DNA of 64,000 nt from Paenibacillus sp. H1-7 (lineage in GTDB: Bacteria > Bacillota > Bacilli > Paenibacillales > NBRC-103111). Where the stretch lies: positions 6,201,501 to 6,265,500 of the forward strand of contig NZ_CP031168.1 of the NCBI RefSeq assembly GCF_022354825.1. The letters run 5' to 3'. A program made the translations under genes and the position numbers. A model generated the notes under the pieces. That model was given only the letters and a program-made list of their open reading frames with translations. It was not told where the DNA came from and searched no databases. Shown in pieces: positions 1 through 7,749 of the stretch (position 1 is its first letter; each line of letters starts with the position of its first letter).

Positions 1-290
1 GCCGCCATGCCTACGCAAATCGTAGAAACATCCGGCTTAATGAACTGCATCGTATCATATATACCCATACCGGCCGTTACGGAACCGCCCGGTGAGTTGA
101 TGTACAGGGAAATATCCTTCTCGGAATCCTGCGCGGACAAGAACAGCAGCTGCGCAATAACGAGGTTGGCAACATCATCGTCAATGGCACTGCCGATAAA
201 GATAATGCGATCCTTCAAAAGGCGGGAATAAATGTCATATGAGCGCTCCCCGCGTCCTTCTTGCTCAACTACCATAGGTATCAGACCCAT
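1..290 (-). CDS. clpP: ATP-dependent Clp protease proteolytic subunit (N-terminal part, cut by window edge)
   Basis: The reading begins MGLIPMVVEQEGRGERSYDI and continues through INSPGGSVTAG and ICVGMA, which are characteristic of ClpP. ClpP forms the tetradecameric serine protease chamber that degrades proteins fed to it by ClpX or ClpC in the cytoplasm. About 96 N-terminal residues are present; the window ends just before the catalytic Ser, so the Ser-His-Asp triad cannot be checked. The ATG at 288-290 has an AAAGGGG ribosome site 8 nt upstream. It follows tig on the same strand, the order usual in Paenibacillaceae, where clpX would come next. Confidence 0.95.
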   Translation of the reverse strand, partial: MGLIPMVVEQEGRGERSYDIYSRLLKDRIIFIGSAIDDDVANLVIAQLLFLSAQDSEKDISLYINSPGGSVTAGMGIYDTMQFIKPDVSTICVGMA

Positions 291-732
291 TGTTCCAACC
301 CCTTTACTCCAAAATGACTTGCGATATCCATTGTATCATGTTTGAAATCATTTCGCGAATTTCCACTCCTCATGTATCGAAAAGCGCTACACGAAACGAT
401 TCCGGAAGCCACTGCCTTCCGAAACACGACCGTACATCCAAAGCAATATGTAATTCGGGCACTGCGATATGTATTACTCGTTAACGCTCCCGTTCCCGCC
501 TAACCTGGATCCGCCAGGCTGAGGAATAAACCCTTTACGCAGCTGTCTATCGCTGCCGTAAAGCGTGTCCGAATCCGGTACCTCGTAAGGAGTTCCAGTT
601 CGAACCTCCGTGAGAGTCAACTTATTACTGCCATCCTTATGCTATCCGGGGATCGAATCCCGAATCGACGCCTATAGAGAAAGGCACGCATAAGAACACG
701 TGCCTTCACTCTTATAGGATACAGTAACGGAA
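291..732 (-). other. Gene-free, hairpin-rich region between tig and clpP
   Basis: I see no convincing ORF in these 442 bases. On the minus strand the stretch contains several stem-loops: arms at 532-542 and 552-563 (CTTTACG..CGTAAAG core), a short CCTGG/CCAGG hairpin at about 502-516, and a GGAG..CTCC hairpin at about 589-610. A candidate 5' leader of clpP is an inference. I did not find a CtsR heptad repeat of the GGTCAAA type, a T-box motif or a complete tRNA. Confidence 0.4.
671..719 (-). terminator. Nested inverted repeat after tig, probable terminator
   Basis: An inner stem AAGGCACG (681-688) pairs with CGTGCCTT (699-706) and an outer stem CCTATA (671-676) pairs with TATAGG (714-719). 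It lies just after the tig stop. The T-run on the minus strand is short, so termination may be partial, with read-through into clpP. Confidence 0.55.
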
Positions 733-2016
733 TTATTTGCTGTTTGCAAGCAAAAATTCAACTGTTTTCTTAACTGCGATATCATGCTTCAGGTCGTTCA
801 GGTTACCGTTAGCTGCCAAGATCGAACGAAGCTCGTCAGCGGAACGTTGGTACATTTTCGACATGTTTTCGAGCTCTGCATTGACTTCTTCTTCGGAAGC
901 ATCAAGGTTTTCCGCTTTAGCGACGGCTTCAAGAACAAGGTTGTTCAATACGCGCTTCTCAGCGTCGCCGCGCATTTGCTCTTTCAACACGTCATCGTTT
1001 TGACCTGTGAATTGGTAGTACATTTCAAGGTTCATGCCTTGTGTACGAAGACGGTTTTCGAATTCCTTCAGCATTTGCTCGGACTCGTTGTCGATCATTA
1101 CAGAAGGAATATCAACCTTTGCAGCTGCTGCAACTTTCTCAACGATATCCGCTTCTTTCTTGCGCTGAATCTCGGAGTCCTTGCGCTCTTTCAGCTTGTT
1201 CCCCAAATCTTGCTTGAACTCTTCCAGCGTTTCGAACTCGCTTACGTCTTTAGCGAACTCGTCGTCAAGAGCAGGCAAGTTTTTGCGCTTGATGTCATGC
1301 AGATGAATTTTGAATACCGCTTCTTTGCCTTTCAGCTCTTCGGAGTGGTAGTTCTCAGGGAAGTTGACAGTGATGTCTTTGTCATCGCCTTTGTTCAAGC
1401 CAACCACTTGCTCTTCGAAGCCAGGGATGAAGCTGCCGGATCCAAGTTCAAGGGAGTACTTCTCCGCTTGGCCGCCTTCGAATGCAACGCCGTCAACAAA
1501 GCCTTCGAAGTCGATCGATACGACGTCGCCGTTTTCCGCTGCGCCTTCTTCAACCGGTACCAGTTCAGCATGGCGCTGTTGCAGTTTTACAAGCTCTTCG
1601 TTAATTTCTTCAGCCGTAACTTCGGCGTCTTGCTTCTCAAGCTCGATGCCTTTGTACTCGCCAAGCTCAACTTCAGGCTTAACAACGACTTTTGCTTTGA
1701 ATTTCAAAACTTGGCCTTTGCCGAATTGCTCAACGTCAACTTCAGGACGGTCAACAGGGGAAATGCCTGTTTCCACAACCGCTTCAACGTAAGCTTCAGG
1801 AACGACAATGTCAAGAGCTTCTTGATACAAGCTCTCTACGCCGAATTTGGATTCAAAGATCTGGCGAGGCACTTTTCCTTTACGGAAGCCCGGTACGTTC
1901 ACTTTCGCTACAACTTTCTTAAACGCTTTGTCCAACGCGTCGGAAACTTTATCCGCTTCCACTTCAATATCAAGAACTCCAACGTTCTTCTCTATTTTTT
2001 CCCAGCTTGCTTTCAT
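733..2016 (-). CDS. tig: Trigger factor, ribosome-associated chaperone and peptidyl-prolyl isomerase
   Basis: The 427-residue product has the trigger factor layout: an N-terminal ribosome-binding domain with the signature GFRKGKVPRQ at about residues 43-52, a central FKBP-type PPIase domain (about 160-245), and a helical C-terminal chaperone domain. It binds ribosomal protein L23 near the exit tunnel and shields nascent chains. The ATG at 2014-2016 (MKASWEKIEKN) was preferred over upstream in-frame codons because GGAGGGG lies 10 nt before it and family members start there. A strong promoter is at 2113-2140. It is followed by clpP and preceded by a YsoA-like gene. Confidence 0.97.
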   Translation of the reverse strand: MKASWEKIEKNVGVLDIEVEADKVSDALDKAFKKVVAKVNVPGFRKGKVPRQIFESKFGVESLYQEALDIVVPEAYVEAVVETGISPVDRPEVDVEQFGKGQVLKFKAKVVVKPEVELGEYKGIELEKQDAEVTAEEINEELVKLQQRHAELVPVEEGAAENGDVVSIDFEGFVDGVAFEGGQAEKYSLELGSGSFIPGFEEQVVGLNKGDDKDITVNFPENYHSEELKGKEAVFKIHLHDIKRKNLPALDDEFAKDVSEFETLEEFKQDLGNKLKERKDSEIQRKKEADIVEKVAAAAKVDIPSVMIDNESEQMLKEFENRLRTQGMNLEMYYQFTGQNDDVLKEQMRGDAEKRVLNNLVLEAVAKAENLDASEEEVNAELENMSKMYQRSADELRSILAANGNLNDLKHDIAVKKTVEFLLANSK

Positions 2017-2112
2017 TTTATGCTTTCCCCTCCAAAAATTATCCATCACAATTTTTCACGTTCTGACGAATAAGGGGCATGCTTGTCCCCGGTCCGCCAA
2101 TATAACCACTCT

Positions 2113-2140
2113 ATTATAACATAACCCATAGGGTTTTCAA
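2113..2140 (-). promoter_or_regulatory. SigA-type promoter of tig with extended -10
   Basis: On the minus strand TTGAAA (2135-2140), a 16-nt spacer and TATAAT (2113-2118) with a TGT extension form a near-consensus vegetative promoter about 100 bp before the tig start. The spacer contains an inverted repeat AACCC-n3-GGGTT (2123-2135) that could bind a regulator; that role is inference. Confidence 0.7.
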
Positions 2141-2164
2141 GTTCAGTTGGTTTAAAAATTAAAA

Positions 2165-3088
2165 TCAGCGTTGAAATCCCCCGCTAAATGTCGAAGAAGC
2201 AAATTGCTGCATAATGCGATACGCCTGCTCCCACTGAAACAGCAGCTCGCTCGTAATCCCGTACAGCTCAAGAATTTCTTCCTTATCGCCGCTGTCGAAA
2301 ACGCGCTCGAGCAAGACCAGATGAAGCGCCGCGGCCCATGCGTCTATGGCGTCGCGGTCCATTCTAAGCATTTGCCGGTACTGATAGGTCCCATAAATGA
2401 AGGCGAGAAACTCGTTCCACGTCTCCTGGGCAAAATACGCCAAGGCGGGATGGTTCGTCTCGCTCACCTGCTGGATTCTTTCGATAATTTCGTTAATGAT
2501 CGAGGGAAATTGGTCGAAATCCGCCGGCGTATCCTCAATTTCGACAAGAACGGACTCGCCGTTTCGATGAAGCTCGATGAGCCCCTGCACGCCGCGCAGC
2601 TTTAAGGTCTGGAGCGTTTTGTACTGAATGAGCGGATGCTGCTCCCCGGATTTGATCCAGTCGATCAGCTGGCCGTTTAATTCGGGATGCTCCATTAATG
2701 CCAATTGATCAAGCGCAAGCAGCTGCTTCTCAAGCGAGGAGGCATCCTTTAACGATTCCATCAGCTTAGCGGCGTAGCTGCCGTCCTCCCGTTCCCTTAA
2801 GATCAGCTTTTCGCGCAGCATATCGCGCTCGGACAACTCGTCCTCCGGATCTGATCCGGCTCCGAAATCAGCGAACGTCTCGTCGGGAAACATCGTTTGC
2901 AGCCACTGAAGCAGCGCATTCCACTCTTCCTCGACCCGCTCATCCTGGCTGCGGCAGGTGAGCAAAAAGCGGAGCAGCGAAATGGCTTCGCCATATCGTT
3001 CGTTCTCCAGCATCCGCGTTAATTCAAATTGGTAATAATCGACAGTCTTAGGAAATAAAATGACGTTATCATGCGATTTTCCGGTCAA
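2165..3088 (-). CDS. ysoA: YsoA-like TPR-type helical protein
   Basis: This roughly 307-residue soluble protein is rich in paired helices, with an acidic middle segment (about residues 75-105) and no signal peptide or membrane segment. It lies directly upstream of tig on the same strand, which is the place and size of B. subtilis YsoA, a TPR-repeat protein; the assignment rests on context and helical pattern rather than on a catalytic motif. Function is unknown; TPR folds usually mediate protein contacts. A GTG at 3092-3094 is in frame, but AGGTGG is only well spaced (7 nt) for the TTG at 3086-3088, so that start is used. Confidence 0.7.
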   Translation of the reverse strand: MTGKSHDNVILFPKTVDYYQFELTRMLENERYGEAISLLRFLLTCRSQDERVEEEWNALLQWLQTMFPDETFADFGAGSDPEDELSERDMLREKLILREREDGSYAAKLMESLKDASSLEKQLLALDQLALMEHPELNGQLIDWIKSGEQHPLIQYKTLQTLKLRGVQGLIELHRNGESVLVEIEDTPADFDQFPSIINEIIERIQQVSETNHPALAYFAQETWNEFLAFIYGTYQYRQMLRMDRDAIDAWAAALHLVLLERVFDSGDKEEILELYGITSELLFQWEQAYRIMQQFASSTFSGGFQR

Positions 3089-3167
3089 AAGCACACCACC
3101 TTACCGACTTCTGGCAATCCAATATGTATGAAAGTCAGTGTACCTGATTCGGCGCAGGAAAGCAAAA

Positions 3168-4340
3168 TCAGCGCTCGTCTTTGTTGTACTGTTTGTAAGT
3201 GTACTTACCCGCTGTCGTCAATTGCACCTCGACTTTCACATCGCGAAGAGAGTCCGGCTTCAGGACAAACAGCTTCTCATCGGCAAACTGCCGGTATTTG
3301 TCCGCCCCTTTATCGTACAGCCGGTTGCCCAGTCCCAGCAGATCCGCCTGATACTTCAGTCCGGTGGCATACGTTTCTCTTATCTCCTTCTCGATCGCAT
3401 CCTGCAGCTGTTTGATCAGCTCCTTGGAAGGAACCCCCTCGTCAAGCTCGGTAATGGCCCCCTCCACGATGACGTGGACATCAAAACGAGGCTTTCCTCC
3501 CGCTTCCGCAACTTTGACAGCAATTCTCGGCTTTCGCATCCGCGCGCCGGCAACATTTTTGCCGTCCTTCACAATGGAAACCGGGGCGCGATTGGTCTGC
3601 GGCACCATCCAGCGGATGCCTTTAATCTTCTCTATTGGAATAAATCCCGTTTGTTTCTGCTGCCAAAAAGAATAGATCCCGTTGTAACGCAGCGACTCGA
3701 TGGGCTCTTCATTTTTATGCCAAATATCGGTTCCGATCGTTATTGAAGGCAGCGCCAGAGTATGCACAGGCTCGTAATACTCCGCCATGAAGTCGTTGAG
3801 TCTGAGCGGGGCAATATAGGAGCGCTGCTTGAAATTTTCCTTCGGGGTATGCAGCAGCATCCGAAGCCTGGAGCGTTCAAAATTCGGCGTTGCCGTAAAA
3901 ATATCCGTCAGCTTGTCTTTGGTGCCGAACACCCACATGGTGTAGCGAAGCTCATAGAAGCGAAAAAATGTCTGCAGCGTTTCGCTGATCTCCCCTTTGT
4001 TCAAGAATCCGTCACCCAACACAAGCGCGGTAACATGACCCCAGAACAGTCTTCGCTGCGACTCGACCGTAATTTTCCCAATTGCTTCATTGTAGCTCTT
4101 GCCTTTGCCGATTCCTAACCATGCAGGCGTCGGATCCGGTTTGATTCCTTGCTCCGATTTGGCAGCCTTTTCGAAGCTGAGCAGCTGCAGGCATACTACG
4201 AACTGCTTTTCATCCTCCAAATAGTCGATTCCTATCGCATTGACGTAATCCAGATTATCGATAGCGTTCACGTTCCAGCAGCCGCTTAATAGCATCATAG
4301 CAGCCAGAAGGACGCAGAGGCACGCCCGGTTACGCTTCAT
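3168..4340 (-). CDS. GerC-family germinant receptor lipoprotein (operon 1)
   Basis: About 390 residues with a lipoprotein signal: a hydrophobic run ending LLSGC, with the lipidated Cys near residue 20, followed by the typical CWN..IDNLDYV..IGID start of Ger(x)C proteins. These form the C subunit of GerA-type receptors in the spore inner membrane, working with the A and B subunits to sense nutrients. It is the last gene of a gerB-gerA-gerC operon, overlapping gerA by 11 bp. Of two nearby ATGs, the one at 4338-4340 is chosen because GGAGG is 7 nt away; the other would abut the ribosome site. Confidence 0.9.
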   Translation of the reverse strand: MKRNRACLCVLLAAMMLLSGCWNVNAIDNLDYVNAIGIDYLEDEKQFVVCLQLLSFEKAAKSEQGIKPDPTPAWLGIGKGKSYNEAIGKITVESQRRLFWGHVTALVLGDGFLNKGEISETLQTFFRFYELRYTMWVFGTKDKLTDIFTATPNFERSRLRMLLHTPKENFKQRSYIAPLRLNDFMAEYYEPVHTLALPSITIGTDIWHKNEEPIESLRYNGIYSFWQQKQTGFIPIEKIKGIRWMVPQTNRAPVSIVKDGKNVAGARMRKPRIAVKVAEAGGKPRFDVHVIVEGAITELDEGVPSKELIKQLQDAIEKEIRETYATGLKYQADLLGLGNRLYDKGADKYRQFADEKLFVLKPDSLRDVKVEVQLTTAGKYTYKQYNKDER

Positions 4341-5784
4341 CCCCATCCCCTCCGCGCTGTCCGTAATTGTCTTTTTGCGTGTGCAGCAGACGCGGTGTCA
4401 GCTGATGTTTGCCGCGCGGAAAATGAAACAGCACATACCGAATATCCCTCCAATTAAACGGCGAATAGGGAGCCAAATAAGGAACCCCGAACGATTTCAG
4501 GTTCGACAAATAAATCAAAACGGAGAAGGCGCCGGTAAAAAAGCCGAATAACCCGAAAAACGAAGAAAGGATGTAAATATAGATTCGGAGAATGCCGACG
4601 GACAGGCCGAACATGCCGGTGACAAGGGTAAATTGGGCGGTTGCGGAAACGGCCGCCACGACCAGCGTCGCCGGCGAGGTCAGTCCCGCTTTGATAATGG
4701 CGTCTCCGATGATCAACCCTCCGACTACGGAAACGGATGGACCTAGCGCGGATGGAAGCCGGCTCCCCGCCTCCAGGAAAAACTGGAACAACAGGATCAT
4801 GAGCAGCACTTCCAGCGGTCCGGACAGCGGCGTTCCTGCAGTGGCCATCGCTACGGTAGCCAATAAAGGATAAGGGATCTGGTCTTGATGATACGAGGTT
4901 AGAGCGACCCAAAAGCCCGGAAGAAGTATTGTGATAAACAGTGCGGCACTTCTCATCGCCCGCACAATGTAAACAAGAAGAAGAGGCGTATGGGCGTCTT
5001 CGGCGGCAGACATCATGTACGATATGTTAACGGGAGCTAACATGGCCGTCGGCATGCCGTCCATCAGGATGACAAAACGGCCCCTCATCAAGCTATTGAC
5101 CACCATATCCGCCCGCGTCGTTATATTGACCAAAGGAAAAAAACCGAGGCCAGGCTTGAGTATGATGTTCTTCAGTTCCTCCATGTTCAGAATGGAATCG
5201 ACGTCAATAGCTTGAAGCTTCCCGCGGATATTATCCGCTATGTCCTCATTGAGCACATCGTTTAAATAGAGCAGCGCCACGCTTGTTCTGCTTCTGCTGC
5301 CGAGCGTGTACATTTCGCAGCTTAATGTGTTCGAGCTGATCCGTTTGCGTATAAGGGCAATGTTGATCGTCAGCTGCTCAATAAAGCTGTCCCTCGGCCC
5401 GTATACCGTCAATTCGGTCTGCGATTCCTCCGGATTCCGCTCAGGACGGTTTGCCATATTCGACTGGTACAACGACCCGTCCTTGGTATCGAGCATAACC
5501 AAATTGCCCTTGAACACCTCATCGATTATCACTTGATCCGACACGTCGTCCGGAAGGCGGCTGTACAGAAAGCTGTTGTGATCCATCGGTCCCGATTCAT
5601 CTTTTTGATGGTGAGCGCTTTGCTTCGAGTCCGATTTATTCATCGCAAGCTCTTTGAGCATGACATTGCTGCACAAGCCTTCGCAATAAACGAGAACCAG
5701 CTCCCTGTCTCCATTCGATCGAATTTTGACGTCGTCGCAGCGGTAAAACAGCTGGTGAAGCTTTTGTTCATTCCAGGTTGTCAC
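4330..5784 (-). CDS. GerA-family spore germination receptor A subunit (operon 1)
   Basis: The 484-residue protein has a hydrophilic N-terminal domain (about 1-260), then a block of membrane helices (about 270-430) and a short basic C-terminal tail, as in GerAA, GerBA and GerKA. Segments such as PGFWVALTSYHQDQIPYPL and the proline-containing LAPYSPFNWRD near the end are family hallmarks. It acts with GerB and GerC subunits in the spore inner membrane; recent work treats A subunits as ion-conducting. The GTG at 5782-5784 has AAAGGGGG 7 nt upstream, better than the ATG at 5820. It overlaps gerB by 17 bp, which suggests coupled translation. Confidence 0.92.
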   Translation of the reverse strand: MTTWNEQKLHQLFYRCDDVKIRSNGDRELVLVYCEGLCSNVMLKELAMNKSDSKQSAHHQKDESGPMDHNSFLYSRLPDDVSDQVIIDEVFKGNLVMLDTKDGSLYQSNMANRPERNPEESQTELTVYGPRDSFIEQLTINIALIRKRISSNTLSCEMYTLGSRSRTSVALLYLNDVLNEDIADNIRGKLQAIDVDSILNMEELKNIILKPGLGFFPLVNITTRADMVVNSLMRGRFVILMDGMPTAMLAPVNISYMMSAAEDAHTPLLLVYIVRAMRSAALFITILLPGFWVALTSYHQDQIPYPLLATVAMATAGTPLSGPLEVLLMILLFQFFLEAGSRLPSALGPSVSVVGGLIIGDAIIKAGLTSPATLVVAAVSATAQFTLVTGMFGLSVGILRIYIYILSSFFGLFGFFTGAFSVLIYLSNLKSFGVPYLAPYSPFNWRDIRYVLFHFPRGKHQLTPRLLHTQKDNYGQRGGDGDEA

Positions 5785-6862
5785 GGAAAGTCCCCCTTTT
5801 CTTTGCGAGCATAGCCACAATGCACAAACCCAAAGTTATAGCCAAATATCCGGCAAGCGAATACGGCAAATATATATTTTTCAGCCAGTCATAAAAGGTG
5901 ATATCGCTGACAGGCAGTACGGTAATGAAAATGAGGACAACCGACAGCAGCATCAAAAACAGCGACTTGTTCGTTTTTCCCTTGAACGGGCTTAGCTCCG
6001 CCAATAGGTACATCGCAAGGGATACGCGGGTAAACGCACCGGCAAACCATTGATATATGGAGAAAAAATCGACGCGCTCGATATATTTTTGCACAACGAC
6101 CAGCTTCCATTGTTCAAAAGCCGGGTAACGGTGCTTCGTTCCTTCCACAGGTCCGAATTCGGCCAAGGATCCGGTCGTCGGTCCAAGCGTCAAGCCTGTA
6201 ATGATAACGCCGATCACCAGCAGCTGCCACCACTTGACCTTAGGTCCGATGTGATGCTGAAACAGGAGGATGACGATAAGCTCAATAAAGCCGGAACCCG
6301 CATAAAGTATCCCTTTCTGCAGCGGGATCGTCCCGTATTCCATAATGGGGAACAAACGGCTGTAGTCTTTGTTCACCATGTTGGCGCTCATCACGAAAAA
6401 GCCGAGCAGCACAATAAAGGGAAGCAGGACGCCGCTTGTAACCGCAATGGACAAGATGCCCGAACGTGCGGAGAAATAACACAGGCAGACGAGCAGCATA
6501 GTCAGCGCTATCATCGGCGTTTCCGGCAAATAGGAGGATGTGGCCCATGTGACCGTGTCCTTGACGGTGATTAAAGCAACCAGAAAAAAGGCGATGAAAA
6601 ACAAAATCCGGAATAGTACCGAAACCGTGCCTCCCGCCGTGTCCCGGATCCATTCGAGCAGGGGTTGCTGACCGCTTCGCTTCATGATCCAGTGAATGAC
6701 GAAAATCCAGACTGCGAACGGAAAAAAGGCCAGAATGGCGGATACCCAGGCGTCTCTTCCGGCAATATCCAGCAGGATCGGAATGATGATGACATGATCG
6801 AACAATCCCACGGTTGCCATAATGATCATAGTCGCCTGCAGCACGTTAATGGATCTGGACAT
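5768..6862 (-). CDS. GerB-family germinant receptor permease-like subunit (operon 1)
   Basis: About 364 residues, almost entirely hydrophobic with ten or so membrane helices, starting MSRSINVLQATMIIMATVG, the usual entry of GerAB/GerKB proteins (APC superfamily). This subunit binds the germinant in well-studied receptors; the ligand here cannot be predicted. It is the first gene of the operon, an order B-A-C that differs from the A-B-C order of operon 2. The ATG at 6860-6862 has GGAGG 7 nt upstream; the 28 extra codons upstream have no ribosome site. Confidence 0.92.
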   Translation of the reverse strand: MSRSINVLQATMIIMATVGLFDHVIIIPILLDIAGRDAWVSAILAFFPFAVWIFVIHWIMKRSGQQPLLEWIRDTAGGTVSVLFRILFFIAFFLVALITVKDTVTWATSSYLPETPMIALTMLLVCLCYFSARSGILSIAVTSGVLLPFIVLLGFFVMSANMVNKDYSRLFPIMEYGTIPLQKGILYAGSGFIELIVILLFQHHIGPKVKWWQLLVIGVIITGLTLGPTTGSLAEFGPVEGTKHRYPAFEQWKLVVVQKYIERVDFFSIYQWFAGAFTRVSLAMYLLAELSPFKGKTNKSLFLMLLSVVLIFITVLPVSDITFYDWLKNIYLPYSLAGYLAITLGLCIVAMLAKKRGTFRDNLE

Positions 6863-6930
6863 GCTCCTTCCTCCTCCCCTGTGGTTAATACGGTGTTTTA
6901 TTCCTGCGGATAGCTTTCCCATGAAACGAC

Positions 6931-6971
6931 AAAAAAAACAGCGCAAGGGGCGATTTGTCCCTCACGCTGTT
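6931..6971 (-). terminator. Rho-independent terminator after the small coiled-coil gene
   Basis: On the minus strand ACAGCGTGAGGG and CCCCTTGCGCTGT form a long stem followed by a run of eight T. It separates the 7007-7351 gene from the germination operon. Confidence 0.85.
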
Positions 6972-7006
6972 CATTTCGTTCTATATATTGGAAGCTTTAT
7001 CACGAA

Positions 7007-7351
7007 TTAGTAAATTTTCATTGCCGCTTGAATCAATTTGGCTTTAATGCCCGGATCCTGATCGATAAAAGCGTACATTTTATCAACGGCTTCCTTATTT
7101 TGCAAATAGTCCTTCTCGCTCTGAATCGCTTCGTGAGACCATTCGAGCAGAGCCTTCTCCGCTGCGCCCAATCGGTTAAGAGCCGTATGAAGGCCGGTTT
7201 GCTCGATGAGCTCCTCCACTTTCTCCTGATTCACAACGCCAAGCAATTGAACGGTAGCGAGCTTATTTTGAAAAGCCTCGTTCACTTTCTCAAAGTGCTC
7301 TTTGGCCTCTTTGTATTGGGTTTGTGCCTTGGATAATTTCGTTTTTTTCAT
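7007..7351 (-). CDS. Small coiled-coil hypothetical protein
   Basis: A 114-residue, highly charged helical protein beginning MKKTKLSKAQTQYKEAKEHF, with heptad-like spacing and no signal peptide or membrane segment. I do not recognise a named family. The ATG at 7349-7351 has AGGTGG 8 nt upstream, while the in-frame GTG at 7363 overlaps that site. It is monocistronic, with its own terminator at 6931-6971, and lies between the receptor operon and asnB. Coding is supported by the ribosome site, the terminator and unbiased amino acid use. Confidence 0.75.
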   Translation of the reverse strand: MKKTKLSKAQTQYKEAKEHFEKVNEAFQNKLATVQLLGVVNQEKVEELIEQTGLHTALNRLGAAEKALLEWSHEAIQSEKDYLQNKEAVDKMYAFIDQDPGIKAKLIQAAMKIY

Positions 7352-7749
7352 ACGTATGACCACCTCTTCTTCTTGATCGGTTCGGTCGGCTTTACAGCTT
7401 TCCCGGCATCATTCATGATTAATCGTCCTTAGCCCGATATCCGTAGCACCGCATCGGCCATGTTTGGCCAAGAAGATAAACAGAAGCGTCGCTTTGAAAC
7501 TTCTTCTTCCCTTCCCAACCGCCATAAGGTTAGAGTGGGACAATCGCTCTTGTTCTATTCATCCTGCATCACTCTTGTATTGGACCGCTAACGAGTAGTG
7601 TATACGGTAATTTGGAATTTGTCTATCTTTTCCTCCCTGGAGGACAGACATTTTATGCCTCTGCTAAGCATAACCTTTATCATCATACTGTCGCTGTCGA
7701 AATGCTTGTCATCTTGACGAACGGTTAACAACAGGAGAGGATGAAGGCC
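7352..7749. other. Gene-free region upstream of asnB
   Basis: About 400 bases with no ORF I can support. It holds a short perfect inverted repeat TCCTCC-ct-GGAGGA at 7631-7644 and must contain the divergent promoters of the coiled-coil gene and asnB, but no promoter matched consensus well enough to call. Confidence 0.4.

Noticed and set aside
595..665. tRNA-like T-arm sequences (GGTTCGAA and GATTCGATCC) on the minus strand
   Set aside because: No complete cloverleaf, anticodon stem or acceptor pairing could be drawn around either; I treat them as parts of other hairpins.
784..2073. Long plus-strand open frame over tig
   Set aside because: It is antisense to a certain trigger factor gene, rich in Phe and Val runs as expected for a shadow, and has no ribosome site.
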